Assembly (NCBI RefSeq): GCF_005503695.1
Contig: NZ_SCMU01000005.1
Coordinates: 1-64,000, forward strand
Direction: 5' to 3'
Source of the DNA: Sphingopyxis sp. 2PD
GTDB taxonomy: Bacteria; Pseudomonadota; Alphaproteobacteria; Sphingomonadales; Sphingomonadaceae
Length of the DNA: 64,000 nucleotides
In this document: in pieces, positions 25,445-33,607 of the stretch
How the letters are laid out: the number at the start of each line of letters is the position of its first letter
Position numbering within the stretch: the first letter of the stretch is position 1
Position numbers and translations under genes: made by a program
The notes under the pieces: model-generated
What the model saw: the letters and a program-made list of their open reading frames with translations, nothing else
Told to the model about the DNA's origin: nothing
The model's database searches: none

Positions 25445-26053
25445 ATGATGATGTTTTATGCAAAGATCGCGGGCCGCGGCTGCGGCGGGCGGCACGCAAT
25501 GCACCGCGGCGGCGGACGCGGGTTTGGCCATGGTTTCGGGCATGGCTTTGGCGGGCGACGCGGCGGCGGTGGCCGGGGTGAGCGCGGCGGCCGACAGCGC
25601 ATGTTCGACAGCGGCGAACTGCGGCTGGTGCTCTTGAAGCTGATCGCCGACGAACCGCGCCACGGATATGACCTGATCCGCCAGATCGAGGAGCTGACCG
25701 GCGGCGCCTATGCGCCCAGCCCGGGAGTGATCTATCCGACGCTGACCCTGCTCGACGACATGGGCCAGATCGCGGCGCAGCAGAGCGAGGGCGCGAAAAA
25801 GCTGTTCGCAATCACCGAAGCCGGGCGCACCGAACTGGAAACCCATGCCGACGTTGTCGCCGCGGCGATCGCCCGCCTGACCGCGGTCGGCGAAGAAACG
25901 CAGCGCACCGATTCGACGTCGGTCCGCCGCGCGATGGGCAATTTGCGCCAAGTGCTGATGGACCGGCTGAGCGACCGCGACCTCGACAAGGCCGCGCTGC
26001 ACGACATCGTCGCGCTGATCGACGAAGCCGCGCAAAAGATCGAGCGGCTATGA
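25445..26053 (+). CDS. PadR-family regulator, YqjI-like
   Basis: A 202-residue regulator. The N-terminal 50 residues are rich in Gly, Arg and His (G-F-G-H-G-F-G-H-G-F-G-G), with one Cys (C14). The PadR winged helix follows (about 55-130), with G-E-L-R-L-V-L-L-K-L-I, H-G-Y-D-L-I-R-Q-I-E and P-S-P-G-V-I-Y-P-T-L. A C-terminal helical part carries R-R-A-M-G-N-L. This layout matches YqjI, which senses nickel through its N-terminal extension and controls iron-related genes. Three ATGs occur in a row (25445, 25448, 25451), and AAGGA at 25437-25441 fits the second or third best. The stop overlaps the start of the DUF2218 gene. Confidence 0.87.
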   Translation: MMMFYAKIAGRGCGGRHAMHRGGGRGFGHGFGHGFGGRRGGGGRGERGGRQRMFDSGELRLVLLKLIADEPRHGYDLIRQIEELTGGAYAPSPGVIYPTLTLLDDMGQIAAQQSEGAKKLFAITEAGRTELETHADVVAAAIARLTAVGEETQRTDSTSVRRAMGNLRQVLMDRLSDRDLDKAALHDIVALIDEAAQKIERL

Positions 26054-26373
26054 TGACGGTCAGCGCCACCGCAGCGGTGCCGACCGCGCATGCAAGCAAA
26101 TATCTGCAACAGCTGTGCAAGCATTGGCAGCATAATCTGGCGGTCACCTTCAACGCCGAGCATGGGACGGTGACCTTTCCCAAGGATGCGCGCGGAGCCG
26201 ACTGGCCGGGCGACGGCCTGGCGACCTTCGACGCGGGACCAGACACGCTTTCGGTCCGCATCGACGCGAGTGCCGTGGGGCAGCTTGAAGGATTGAAAGG
26301 CGCCGTCGCACGCCACCTCGACCGGTTTGCGTTCCGCGAGCCGCCGCTGCCGTTCGATTGGCGGGAGGCTTGA
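26050..26373 (+). CDS. DUF2218 family protein
   Basis: A 107-residue protein of the DUF2218 family. Visible features are H-A-S-K-Y-L-Q-Q-L-C-K-H-W near 14-26, G-T-V-T-F-P near 40, and a C-terminal H-L-D-R-F-A-F-R-E. In other bacteria this family is found next to or fused with siderophore-interacting flavin reductases and YqjI-like regulators, which suggests a role in iron handling, although its activity is unknown. It overlaps the PadR gene by 4 bp and must be co-expressed with it. No flavin reductase gene follows here. Confidence 0.82.
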   Translation: MMTVSATAAVPTAHASKYLQQLCKHWQHNLAVTFNAEHGTVTFPKDARGADWPGDGLATFDAGPDTLSVRIDASAVGQLEGLKGAVARHLDRFAFREPPLPFDWREA

Positions 26374-26441
26374 ACCCTTCCCTATCGTCATCTCGGGCTG
26401 AACGTCGACACTCATCCCCTGACGGCAAGTGATGGGCTGCT

Positions 26442-26520
26442 CCCCGGCGAAAGCCGGGGTCCGGAGCGTTCCCACACAGGCGTTGCATTCGGACGCCCTA
26501 GGCCCCGGCTTTCGCCGGGG
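26442..26520. repeat. Paired palindromic repeat, CCCCGGCGAAAGCCGGGG family
   Basis: CCCCGGCGAAAGCCGGGG (26442-26459) and its inverted copy (26503-26520) are separated by 43 bp. Each is itself a dyad around GAAA or TTTC. It lies in the 318-bp gap between the DUF2218 and DUF2975 genes and may act as a terminator. The remainder of the gap holds the control region of the next operon. Confidence 0.7.
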
Positions 26521-26607
26521 AACAGATATGTGGTCGCGAGAGCCAGACCCCCGGCAAGCCTGAGGTGATCGGGAAAACCGGGCCGACCGTATACCCGCAC
26601 CCCCTCC

Positions 26608-26693
26608 ATATCGTTTTTCAATATTATTGATTGACGATAAATCCGAATCGCGATATATCGTTCTTCGATAATCACGCTATTGGAGAACGATAT
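26608..26693 (+). promoter_or_regulatory. Control region with three ATATCGTT boxes
   Basis: ATATCGTT occurs at 26608-26615 and 26655-26662, and in inverted form (AACGATAT) at 26686-26693, overlapping the start codon of the DUF2975 gene. The middle copy lies in the palindrome CGATATATCG (26651-26660). The region is markedly AT-rich compared with its surroundings. The arrangement suggests binding by the Xre-type regulator encoded two genes downstream. Confidence 0.55.
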
Positions 26694-27216
26694 GCCTACG
26701 ACCAACCCCACCCTGTTCCGCGCCACCCACGGCCTGCTCTGGCTGATGCTGGCGCTGGTCGCCGCCGCCGCGCTCATCGTCGCCGGCGTCGCCATCGCGC
26801 TGGTCGTCGCCTGGCCCGACGTGATGGCCGAAATTCGCACCATGCCCGAATTTGTCGACATCACGACAATCCGCTTTCCGCTGGGCATCCTGATGCTGTT
26901 GCTGATCGCGGTGCTGGGCGTTGCCGCCTATATCCTGCGCCAGTTGCAGGCGCTGGTGACCAGTGCGTCGCGCGATCCCTTCATCATCGACAATGCGGCG
27001 CGGCTGCGGCGGATCGGCTGGTCGCTGGTGACCATCCAGGTGCTGGCCCTGCCCGTCCACTGGACTGCGGCCAACATCGCCAGGGCCGGAAGCGAATTCA
27101 GCCAGATGGGCGGCCTTTCCATCGGCAGCCTGCTGTCGATCCTGCTCGCCTTTGTCCTGGCGGCGGTATTCGAACAGGGCGCCGCGATGCGCGGCGAGCT
27201 GGAAGGAACGGTGTGA
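26692..27216 (+). CDS. DUF2975 membrane protein
   Basis: A 174-residue membrane protein of the DUF2975 family with four hydrophobic segments (about 15-42, 63-83, 108-128 and 145-165). The sequence F-I-I-D-N-A-A-R-L-R-R-I-G-W is typical of the family. The start at ATG 26692 was chosen because GGAG (26682-26685) precedes it; the frame could open at TTG 26680. It shares TGATG with the following regulator gene. This pairing of DUF2975 with a small Xre regulator recurs in many bacteria. Its role is unknown; I infer a membrane partner that may modulate the regulator. Confidence 0.85.
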   Translation: MPTTNPTLFRATHGLLWLMLALVAAAALIVAGVAIALVVAWPDVMAEIRTMPEFVDITTIRFPLGILMLLLIAVLGVAAYILRQLQALVTSASRDPFIIDNAARLRRIGWSLVTIQVLALPVHWTAANIARAGSEFSQMGGLSIGSLLSILLAFVLAAVFEQGAAMRGELEGTV

Positions 27217-27425
27217 TGGCGATCGTCGTGAAACTGGATGACCTGCTGCACGCCAAGCGGATGACGCTGACCGACCTGTCCGAGCGGATCGGAATCACCC
27301 TGGCCAATCTGTCGATCCTGAAAACCGGCAAGGCAAAGGCGATGCGCTTTTCGACCCTGGAGGCGATCTGTACCGAGCTGGAATGCCAGCCGGGCGACCT
27401 GTTGGCGTTCGAACCCGAACGCTGA
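27216..27425 (+). CDS. Small Xre-type regulator (YozG-like)
   Basis: A 69-residue one-domain DNA-binding protein. The helix-turn-helix is seen in M-T-L-T-D-L-S-E-R-I-G-I-T-L-A-N-L-S-I-L-K-T-G-K, and the end C-T-E-L-E-C-Q-P-G-D-L-L is characteristic of the YozG-like group. It starts inside the stop region of the DUF2975 gene, so translation is coupled. The three ATATCGTT boxes before the operon are candidate sites. A strong terminator follows 24 bp after the stop. Confidence 0.9.
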   Translation: MAIVVKLDDLLHAKRMTLTDLSERIGITLANLSILKTGKAKAMRFSTLEAICTELECQPGDLLAFEPER

Positions 27426-27449
27426 CCGCGCCGCCAGCCCGACCCTTGA

Positions 27450-27482
27450 CCCCGCTCCGCCCCCCGTCGGAGCGGGGTTTCT
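27450..27482 (+). terminator. Intrinsic terminator of the DUF2975-Xre operon
   Basis: CCCCGCTCCG (27450-27459) pairs with CGGAGCGGGG (27468-27477) and is followed by TTTCTT on the plus strand. Confidence 0.85.
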
Positions 27483-27575
27483 TCGTCTTGGAAGCGGAAC
27501 GCGAATCTGCGATCGTGCGTTGAACGAGGCAGCGGATCTGCGCCGCCTTTTTCGCAACCGACGAAAGGAAAATCT

Positions 27576-27887
27576 GTGACCGATGCCCAAGGGCTGCTGT
27601 GCCCGACCTGCCGCGTGAATCTGACGATGTCCGAGCGCCAGGGGATCGAGATCGATTATTGCCCGCAATGCCGCGGCGTGTGGCTCGACCGCGGCGAGCT
27701 CGACAAGATTATCGAGCGCAGCGAAGCCGCCGCCCCGGCCCCGCGCGCGTCGGCCCCGCCGCCGCCCCAGCCGTCCTATCAACAGCAGCCGCAATATCGC
27801 GAGCATGGCCATGACGACCGCTATTATGGCGGCAAGCCCTACAAGAAGAATTACAAGAAGAGTTTCCTGAGCGAATTGTTCGACTAA
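27576..27887 (+). CDS. TFIIB-type zinc-ribbon protein
   Basis: A 103-residue protein. An N-terminal zinc ribbon has Cys9/Cys12 (C-P-T-C) and Cys29/Cys32 (C-P-Q-C-R-G-V-W-L-D-R-G-E-L), the signature of the zf-TFIIB family found widely in bacteria. The rest is a disordered Pro/Ala/Gln/Tyr-rich stretch ending in a Lys-rich tail (Y-K-K-N-Y-K-K). The function of the family is not established; binding to nucleic acid or protein is plausible. It starts at GTG, with AAAGGAA 5 bp upstream. An inverted-repeat element follows its stop. Confidence 0.85.
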   Translation: MTDAQGLLCPTCRVNLTMSERQGIEIDYCPQCRGVWLDRGELDKIIERSEAAAPAPRASAPPPPQPSYQQQPQYREHGHDDRYYGGKPYKKNYKKSFLSELFD

Positions 27888-27892
27888 AGGCC

Positions 27893-27980
27893 GTCGCCCC
27901 AGCGAAGGCGGGGGCCGCTGTCGGTCCACTCAGCAGCGCAGGACAAGGCGGTTAGCGGCCCCCGCCTTCGCGGGGGCGAC
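27893..27980. repeat. Paired palindromic repeat, GTCGCCCCCGC family, copy 2
   Basis: Inverted 27-bp arms (27893-27919 and 27954-27980), almost complementary, flank a 34-bp spacer between two convergent genes. It is the same family as 4164-4254 and 35160-35247. Confidence 0.75.
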
Positions 27981-27989
27981 GCCTGTTGA

Positions 27990-29390
27990 TCACGCCACCA
28001 CGGCATTCCGCCGGGCATAGAGGAAATAAACCCCCAGCCCGGCGACGTTCCACACCAGGAACCACAGCTGCGTCTGCATCGGCAGGCTGAAGAACAGATA
28101 GATACAGCCGACGATCGCACCGAGCCCGATCACCCATGGCATCGGGGCGCGGAAGGTACGCGGGGCGTCGGGGGCGCGGACGCGCATGATCAGCATGCAG
28201 ATCGCGACCGCGGTGAACGCTGCGAGCGTGCCGGCATTGGCGAGCGCCGCCAGTTCGCCGAGCGGGATGAAGCCCGCGAGCACCGCGACGACGATCGCGG
28301 TGAAGATGGTAATCCGCACCGGCGTGCCACGCGCCGACAGTCTGGCAAGGCTGGCGGGGAGCAGCCCGTCGCGCGCCATGGTGAAGAAGATGCGGCTCTG
28401 ACCATAGAAGAAGGCGAGGATCACGGTGGGCAGCGCGATGATCGCCGACACCGCCAGATATTGCGCCGCGAGCGGACTGCCGAGTTCGCGCAGGATCAGC
28501 GCCAGCGGTTCGGGGCTGTTGGCGAAGCGGGTGTAGGCGATCGCCCCGACCGCGGCGACCGCGACCGCGATGTAGATGACGACGCACACAAACATCGATC
28601 CGACGATCCCGATCTTGAGATCGCGGTCGGGGTTGCGCGTTTCCTCGGCCGCCGTCGCGATCGCGTCGAAGCCGTAGAAGGCGAAAAAGATGATCGCGGC
28701 GGCGGCCATGACTCCGCGTTCGACGCCGTCCGGCCCCATATGCTTGGCAAAGCCATAGGGGCTGAAGGGTTCGAGATTGGCGGCGTTGAACGCGGGGAGC
28801 GCGACGGCGACAAAGATCACCAGCGCCAGCACCTTGACCAGCACGAGGATGGCGTTGAGCGTCGCGCTCTCGCGCGTGCCGACGAGCAGCAATCCGGCGA
28901 CGACCGCGATGATCGCGATCGCGGGCAGGTTGACGATGCCGTCCAGCTCCGGCCCCTGCATGAGCGCCATCGGCACCCCCGCCCACGCCTCCAGCAAGGG
29001 CGCGGCATAGCCCGACCAGCCGACCGCAACGGCGCTGACCACGAGCGAATATTCGAGGATCAGGCTCCACCCGACGACCCACGCGATCAGTTCGCCGATC
29101 ACGACATAGCTGTAGGTATAGGCGCTGCCCGACGCGGGAATCATCGTCGCCATTTCAGCATAGGCGAGCGCGGCGCAGGCACAGATCAGCCCGGCGATGG
29201 CAAAGGACAGGATGACCGCGGGACCGGCCTTGTCGGCGCCGACGCCGATCAGCGTCAGGATGCCGGTGCCGACGATCGCCCCGACACCGAGTGCGATGAG
29301 GTGCGGCCAGCCGAGCGTGCGCGCGAGCGCGTGCTGCCCCTCCTGCTGTTCCGGGACGATCGGTTTGCGACGCAGCAGGCTGCCAGACAT
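27990..29390 (-). CDS. APC-superfamily amino acid permease (CAT type)
   Basis: A 466-residue inner-membrane transporter with about 12-14 hydrophobic segments. The first helix carries the substrate-binding motif G-V-G-A-I-V-G-T-G-I (about residues 34-43), and F-F-A-F-Y-G-F-D-A-I-A-T-A-A-E-E marks helix 6, typical of cationic amino acid transporters and related permeases. The start at MSGSLLRRKP was chosen because AGGAGAGGGG precedes it; the frame is open 38 codons upstream. The substrate is not certain. It stands alone, with the paired repeat beyond its 3' end. A histidine role is possible but unproven, since no permease lies in the hut cluster. Confidence 0.88.
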   Translation of the reverse strand: MSGSLLRRKPIVPEQQEGQHALARTLGWPHLIALGVGAIVGTGILTLIGVGADKAGPAVILSFAIAGLICACAALAYAEMATMIPASGSAYTYSYVVIGELIAWVVGWSLILEYSLVVSAVAVGWSGYAAPLLEAWAGVPMALMQGPELDGIVNLPAIAIIAVVAGLLLVGTRESATLNAILVLVKVLALVIFVAVALPAFNAANLEPFSPYGFAKHMGPDGVERGVMAAAAIIFFAFYGFDAIATAAEETRNPDRDLKIGIVGSMFVCVVIYIAVAVAAVGAIAYTRFANSPEPLALILRELGSPLAAQYLAVSAIIALPTVILAFFYGQSRIFFTMARDGLLPASLARLSARGTPVRITIFTAIVVAVLAGFIPLGELAALANAGTLAAFTAVAICMLIMRVRAPDAPRTFRAPMPWVIGLGAIVGCIYLFFSLPMQTQLWFLVWNVAGLGVYFLYARRNAVVA

Positions 29391-29531
29391 GCGGACCCCT
29401 CTCCTAAAGGAAAAATTTTTCCTGCCTTTTAGACCGGTGTGGGACGAGCGCAAGATGCGCCGTCCGAATTGCTGTCGCCGACCCGCCTGGCTCGGCAAGC
29501 GCATCGTTTTGCGGCCATTATCGGGCGCCCG

Positions 29532-30173
29532 CTATCCGGCGTCGCGGACAATCCAGCCCGCGCGGGCGGCGAGCAGCGCCGCCATCATGACGGCAAAACC
29601 ATAGGCGAGCGGCGCCGACCAGATGACGGCGCGCGCGCCGAGCAGCGCGCCGCCGACGAGCGCCGCCCACAGGCCCAGATGATGCAGCCAGCGGCGATCC
29701 CCCTCCCCGCGCAGGGCGTTGGCGATCTTTTGCCCCATCTGGACCAGCGTCCCGGTCATATAGGTGACCCCGATCACCGACCCGTCGCGCCCCGCAACCG
29801 CGGCATTGGCGACCCCCATCGCGAGCGCGAGCGACAGGATCGCGCTCCATTCCTCGCCCTCGAGCCGCAGCAGCGTGGCGATCGCCAGCAGGATGGTGAC
29901 GCCGATCAGCACCGCAAGCGAGCGCCGCCGCCCGGCCTGCGCGCCGACCAGCGACCCCGCGACCACGCCAAAAACGAACGTGGCGATGATGATCGCGGCG
30001 ACCAGCGCGGCATGTTGCCCCTCGGCCAGCCCGACCGCGAGCCGGGTCGAATTGCCGGTCATGAAGGAAACGAAAAAGCCAGCCGATTCGACGAATCCGA
30101 TCGCATCGACGAACCCCGCAAGGATCGCCACCCCGACCGCGAGCAATTGGTGCGAGGGGTCGAAACGGAGCAT
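29532..30173 (-). CDS. YoaK (DUF1275) membrane protein
   Basis: A 213-residue membrane protein with six probable helices. The DUF1275 signature is visible: G-F-V-D-A-I-G-F near 20-27, F-V-S-F-M-T-G-N-S-T-R near 34-44, and G-V-T-Y-M-T-G-T-L near 136-144. Its function in bacteria is unknown, although transport has been suggested. The start at MLRFDPSH lies 4 bp beyond the stop of the pterin dehydratase gene, so they are probably cotranscribed. Confidence 0.88.
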   Translation of the reverse strand: MLRFDPSHQLLAVGVAILAGFVDAIGFVESAGFFVSFMTGNSTRLAVGLAEGQHAALVAAIIIATFVFGVVAGSLVGAQAGRRRSLAVLIGVTILLAIATLLRLEGEEWSAILSLALAMGVANAAVAGRDGSVIGVTYMTGTLVQMGQKIANALRGEGDRRWLHHLGLWAALVGGALLGARAVIWSAPLAYGFAVMMAALLAARAGWIVRDAG

Positions 30174-30177
30174 GGAA

Positions 30178-30465
30178 TCAGAGCAACCGTTCGATCGCTT
30201 CGGCGAGCCTGGCGTCGCGCTCCGACAATCCGTCGGCATCGTGCGTCGTCAGCAGGATGTCGACGCGGTTATAGACGTTCGACCATTCGGGATGATGGTC
30301 CATTTTCTCGGCGATGATCGCGACGCTGGCCATGAAGCCGAACGCCTGCGCGAAGTCGTCGAAGGTGAAGCGGCGGGTGATCGCATCGCGCACCGGTTCG
30401 TGCGTCCAGTCGGGGAAGCGGGCGAGCAAGGCGGTGCGGGCGTCGTCGTCGAGTTTCTGGACCAT
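30178..30465 (-). CDS. phhB: Pterin-4a-carbinolamine dehydratase
   Basis: A 95-residue enzyme that regenerates the tetrahydropterin cofactor used by aromatic amino acid hydroxylases. The active-site motif is clear: [15 protein letters not shown] near 54-68, with T-T-H-D-A-D-G-L following. The start ATG is preceded by GGGAG on the minus strand; the long open frame beyond it is antisense to other genes. No phenylalanine hydroxylase gene is seen in this window, so the partner lies elsewhere or the protein serves another pterin enzyme. Confidence 0.93.
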   Translation of the reverse strand: MVQKLDDDARTALLARFPDWTHEPVRDAITRRFTFDDFAQAFGFMASVAIIAEKMDHHPEWSNVYNRVDILLTTHDADGLSERDARLAEAIERLL

Positions 30466-30516
30466 CTGGTTTCTCCCGCTGGTAAAGGCCGTGCCGCCGC
30501 CATAAGGAAGGGCGCG

Positions 30517-30945
30517 ATGAGCGACAAGACCGCCCTTCCCGATTTGCCAGCCGGCTGGACTGGCGTCTCGCCCGACGCCGACGCGATGTTCGCGATGGCC
30601 GAGGCGGCGCTGGCGACGATGCCCGCGGTGTTCCTGCCGCATATTCAGGGCGTCGTCATCGCAATCGAGGAGTTTGCCGACGACGAGGTGCTGCGATCGC
30701 TCGACATCGAGCATCCCTATGACCTGACCGGCCTGTACGAAGGCCGCCCGCTGACCGAGCGCAGCGTCAGCGAAAGCGGCGGGATGCCCGACCGCGTGAC
30801 GCTGTACCGGGTGCCGATATTGGTCGAGTGGATCGAAACCGGCGAGAGGCTCGAGTGGCTGGTGCGCCATGTGCTGATCCACGAGATCGGGCATCATTTC
30901 GGCTTCAGCGACGATGATATGCACGCGCTGGAAGATATGGCGTGA
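30517..30945 (+). CDS. Small zincin-type metallopeptidase (PF06262-like)
   Basis: A 142-residue protein with H-E-I-G-H at residues 122-126, continuing H-F-G-F-S-D-D-D-M, the signature of a small metallopeptidase family common in actinobacteria and alphaproteobacteria. There is no signal peptide, so it should be cytoplasmic. The substrate is unknown. The start is well supported by AAGGAAGG at 30504-30511. Its stop overlaps the ccmA start as GTGA, so it is translationally coupled to the cytochrome c export genes. Confidence 0.87.
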   Translation: MSDKTALPDLPAGWTGVSPDADAMFAMAEAALATMPAVFLPHIQGVVIAIEEFADDEVLRSLDIEHPYDLTGLYEGRPLTERSVSESGGMPDRVTLYRVPILVEWIETGERLEWLVRHVLIHEIGHHFGFSDDDMHALEDMA

Positions 30946-31526
30946 GTGCGCTTTTGCAGCTTGATGGGGTGGCGTGCATTCGCGGCGACCGGCTGCTGTT
31001 TGAAAATCTGTCGCTGGCGCTGGCACCCGGCGAGGCGCTGTGGCTGCGCGGGCCGAATGGCGCGGGCAAGTCGAGCCTGATCCGGCTGGCGGCCGGGCTG
31101 CTGCGTCCCGCCGCGGGGACGGTCGAGCGCCGCGGGCGTATCGCGCTGATCGACGAGGCGGCAGCGCTCGACGCCGAACTGCCGCTCCGCCGCGCGCTCG
31201 ATTTCTGGGCGCGCGTCGATACCGTCGATGGCCATGCGGTCGACCGCGCGATGGCGGCGATGGCGCTGGAACCGCTCAGCGAGGTGCCGGTGGCGATGCT
31301 GTCGACCGGGCAGCGCAAGCGCGCCGCGATGGTGCGCGTGATCGCAAGCGGAGCGCCGATCTGGCTGCTCGACGAGCCCGCCAACGGGATGGACGATGCG
31401 GCGCAGGCGCGGCTGGTCGCGGCGATCGCGGCGCACCGCGTGAATGGCGGCGCGGTGTTGCTGGCGTCGCATTTTGCGCTGGGGGTACCCGATTTGGCCG
31501 AGCTGGATATGGGGGCGGTGGCGTGA
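30942..31526 (+). CDS. ccmA: Cytochrome c biogenesis ATPase CcmA
   Basis: A 194-residue ABC ATPase. Walker [10 protein letters not shown] is at 37-45, the signature L-S-T-G-Q-R-K-R near 120-127 and Walker B I-W-L-L-D-E-P near 137-143. The S-T-G-Q-R-K-R form of the signature is typical of CcmA. With CcmB it works in the system I pathway that releases heme-loaded CcmE. It starts at GTG overlapping the metallopeptidase stop and itself overlaps ccmB by 4 bp. Confidence 0.93.
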   Translation: MSALLQLDGVACIRGDRLLFENLSLALAPGEALWLRGPNGAGKSSLIRLAAGLLRPAAGTVERRGRIALIDEAAALDAELPLRRALDFWARVDTVDGHAVDRAMAAMALEPLSEVPVAMLSTGQRKRAAMVRVIASGAPIWLLDEPANGMDDAAQARLVAAIAAHRVNGGAVLLASHFALGVPDLAELDMGAVA

Positions 31527-32170
31527 CCACCCTTATCGCCCTGTTCTGGCGCGACCTGCGGCGGGCGTGGGGCAGGGGGGCGCTGTGGCTGCCGGTGCTG
31601 TTCTTCCTGCTCGTCGCGACCGCCTTTCCCTTTGCGGTCGGCCCCGACGCGCCGCTGCTGCGCCGCGCGGGCGGCGGGATGGTGTGGGTCGCGGCGTTGC
31701 TCGCGGCGTTGCTGCCGATCGACCGGCTGGTGCGGCCCGACCGCGATGCCGGCGTGATCGACCAGCTGGCGGTGCGCGGGATCGCCGACGAGGTGGTCGC
31801 GGCGGTGAAGATTCTGGCCCACGCGATCGCGTTCGGATTGCCGCTGATGATCGCGCTGTTCCCCGCGGCGGCGTTGCTGGCGCAGGATGCGGCGCGGGTG
31901 GAGTTGCTGGCGGTCGGCATTGCGATCGCGGTCCCGGCGCTCGCCTCGCTCGCGGTGCTGAGCGCGGCGCTGACCGCGGGGCTGAAGAGCGGGAGTGCGA
32001 TCGGCGGGCTGCTGGTGCTGCCGCTCGCGGTGCCGCTGCTGATCTTCGGCGCCGGGATGCTCGACCCGTCGGGACGCGGGGCGATCAAATTGCTGGCGGC
32101 GACGAGTTTGCTGCTGACGATGATCGGGCCGTTTGCGGCGGGGGCGGCGATGCGGGGGCTGAGGGAGTGA
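31523..32170 (+). CDS. ccmB: Cytochrome c biogenesis permease CcmB
   Basis: A 215-residue membrane protein with six hydrophobic segments. The N-terminus L-F-W-R-D-L-R-R-A-W and P-V-L-F-F-L-L-V-A-T-A-F-P-F-A-V-G-P are typical of CcmB, as is L-D-P-S-G-R-G-A near 180. It is the membrane partner of CcmA. The start GTG overlaps the ccmA stop (GTGA). The usual ccmC, ccmD, ccmE and ccmF genes do not follow; a sugar acyltransferase gene begins 17 bp after the stop. Confidence 0.92.
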   Translation: MTTLIALFWRDLRRAWGRGALWLPVLFFLLVATAFPFAVGPDAPLLRRAGGGMVWVAALLAALLPIDRLVRPDRDAGVIDQLAVRGIADEVVAAVKILAHAIAFGLPLMIALFPAAALLAQDAARVELLAVGIAIAVPALASLAVLSAALTAGLKSGSAIGGLLVLPLAVPLLIFGAGMLDPSGRGAIKLLAATSLLLTMIGPFAAGAAMRGLRE

Positions 32171-32186
32171 GAGGGCGGCGGCAAGT

Positions 32187-32828
32187 ATGGCATTGATCAT
32201 TGTCGCGGGCGCGAGCGGCCAGCATGCCGCGGTCGTCTATGAAGCGGCGATCCTTGCGGGCCTGAACGTCGCCGGTTTCGCGACGATCGGTTCCGCCTCG
32301 CCCGTCCCGCTGTTCGATTGTCGATGGGTCGGCGATGTCGAGCGCATCGCGCCCACCGAAATCCAGCGTGGCGCCCGGTTTGTCGTGGCCTGCGGCGCCA
32401 ATGCGTTGCGCCGCCAGATCAGCGAAGCCCTTTTGGACCGCGGCGCCTCGCTACAGGAAATATGCCATCCTGCCGCGATCATTTCGCCCAGCGCCAGCAT
32501 CGGCGCGGGATCGACCGTGCTTGCGGGGGCGATCGTCGGCCCGCGGGCGGTGATCGGCCGCGGCGTCATCGTCAACCACGCCGCAAGCGTCGATCACGAC
32601 TGCAAGATCGGTGATTATGGTAACCTCAGCCCCGGTGCGCGCTTCGCCGGCGGCGTCCGGGCCGGTGCGGGCGTTTTCGCCGGAATGAACGCGGCGGTGC
32701 TACCTGGTCTGGTGATTGGCGAAAACGCCGTTATTGGCGCCGGGGCGGTGGTGATCCGCGATGTCGCGGCATCCGATACCGTCGTCGGCATTCCGGCGCG
32801 GCCGATCGATCGCGCCCAAGCGCGATAG
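32187..32828 (+). CDS. NeuD/PglD-like sugar O-acyltransferase
   Basis: A 213-residue protein with an N-terminal nucleotide-binding-like fold (I-I-V-A-G-A-S-G-Q-H-A) and a C-terminal left-handed beta-helix made of hexapeptide repeats. Catalytic-type H-A-A-S-V-D-H-D-C-K-I-G-D-Y lies near 132-145. The family acetylates amino sugars for surface polysaccharides or glycoproteins. No other glycan gene is nearby, so the substrate is open. It may be read from the ccmAB transcript. The terminator at 32853-32884 follows it. Confidence 0.85.
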   Translation: MALIIVAGASGQHAAVVYEAAILAGLNVAGFATIGSASPVPLFDCRWVGDVERIAPTEIQRGARFVVACGANALRRQISEALLDRGASLQEICHPAAIISPSASIGAGSTVLAGAIVGPRAVIGRGVIVNHAASVDHDCKIGDYGNLSPGARFAGGVRAGAGVFAGMNAAVLPGLVIGENAVIGAGAVVIRDVAASDTVVGIPARPIDRAQAR

Positions 32829-32852
32829 ACAGAATCTTGAGAGCCGCGCACA

Positions 32853-32884
32853 AGAAAAGGGCCGGAGTTTCCCCCGGCCCTTCC
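32853..32884. terminator. Intrinsic terminator between acyltransferase and rplA genes
   Basis: AAGGGCCGG (32856-32864) pairs with CCGGCCCTT (32873-32881). On the minus strand it ends in a T-rich run and so serves rplKA; it may also stop the plus-strand acyltransferase transcript. Confidence 0.85.
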
Positions 32885-32904
32885 TTAATTCGTTGGCGCT
32901 TCGA

Positions 32905-33603
32905 TCAGGCGCCGGTGACGTCGGCGGTATCGACCTTGATCCCCGGGCCCATCGACGACGACAGCGCGATCTTGCGGACATATTTGCCCTTCGCACCGGC
33001 CGGCTTAGCCTTGACGATCGCGTCGACGAAGGCGTCGAAGTTCTGGCGGAGCTTTTCCTCGCCGAACGACAGCTTGCCGAGGCCAGCGTGGATGATGCCG
33101 ACCTTTTCGACGCGGAATTCGATCTGACCGCCCTTGGCGGCCTTCACGGCTTCGGCGACGTTCGGGGTCACAGTGCCCAGCTTCGGGTTCGGCATCAGGC
33201 CCTTCGGACCCAGCGTCTTGCCGAGGCGGCCGACGATGCCCATCATGTCCGGCGTGGCGATGACGCGGCCGTAGTCGAGGTTGCCCGCGAGCATGTCTTC
33301 CATCAGGTCTTCGGCACCGACCTTGTCGGCGCCGGCGGCCAGCGCTTTGTCGGCATTGTCGCCGCGCGCGAACACGGCAACCTTGACGTCCTTGCCGGTC
33401 CCGGCGGGCAGCGTCACGACGCCGCGGACCATCTGGTCGGCGTGGCGCGGATCGACGCCCAGGTTCATCGCGATTTCGAGCGTTTCGTCGAACTTCGCCG
33501 AGGCGAGTTCGCGGACGGTCTTCAGCGCTTCGTCGACAGTGTGCAGCTTGAGGCTGTCAACCTTGCCCTCGAGCGCCTTCTGCTTCTTGGTCAGCTTGGC
33601 CAT
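32905..33603 (-). CDS. rplA: 50S ribosomal protein L1
   Basis: A 232-residue ribosomal protein of the L1 stalk. Landmarks are [16 protein letters not shown] near 38-53, V-V-T-L-P-A-G-T-G near 62, and the conserved [24 protein letters not shown] signature in the middle. It lies 4 bp after rplK on the same strand and is closed by an intrinsic terminator, so rplKA is a separate transcript from rplJL, which lies about 8 kb further on. Confidence 0.99.
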   Translation of the reverse strand: MAKLTKKQKALEGKVDSLKLHTVDEALKTVRELASAKFDETLEIAMNLGVDPRHADQMVRGVVTLPAGTGKDVKVAVFARGDNADKALAAGADKVGAEDLMEDMLAGNLDYGRVIATPDMMGIVGRLGKTLGPKGLMPNPKLGTVTPNVAEAVKAAKGGQIEFRVEKVGIIHAGLGKLSFGEEKLRQNFDAFVDAIVKAKPAGAKGKYVRKIALSSSMGPGIKVDTADVTGA

Positions 33604-33607
33604 CGGT

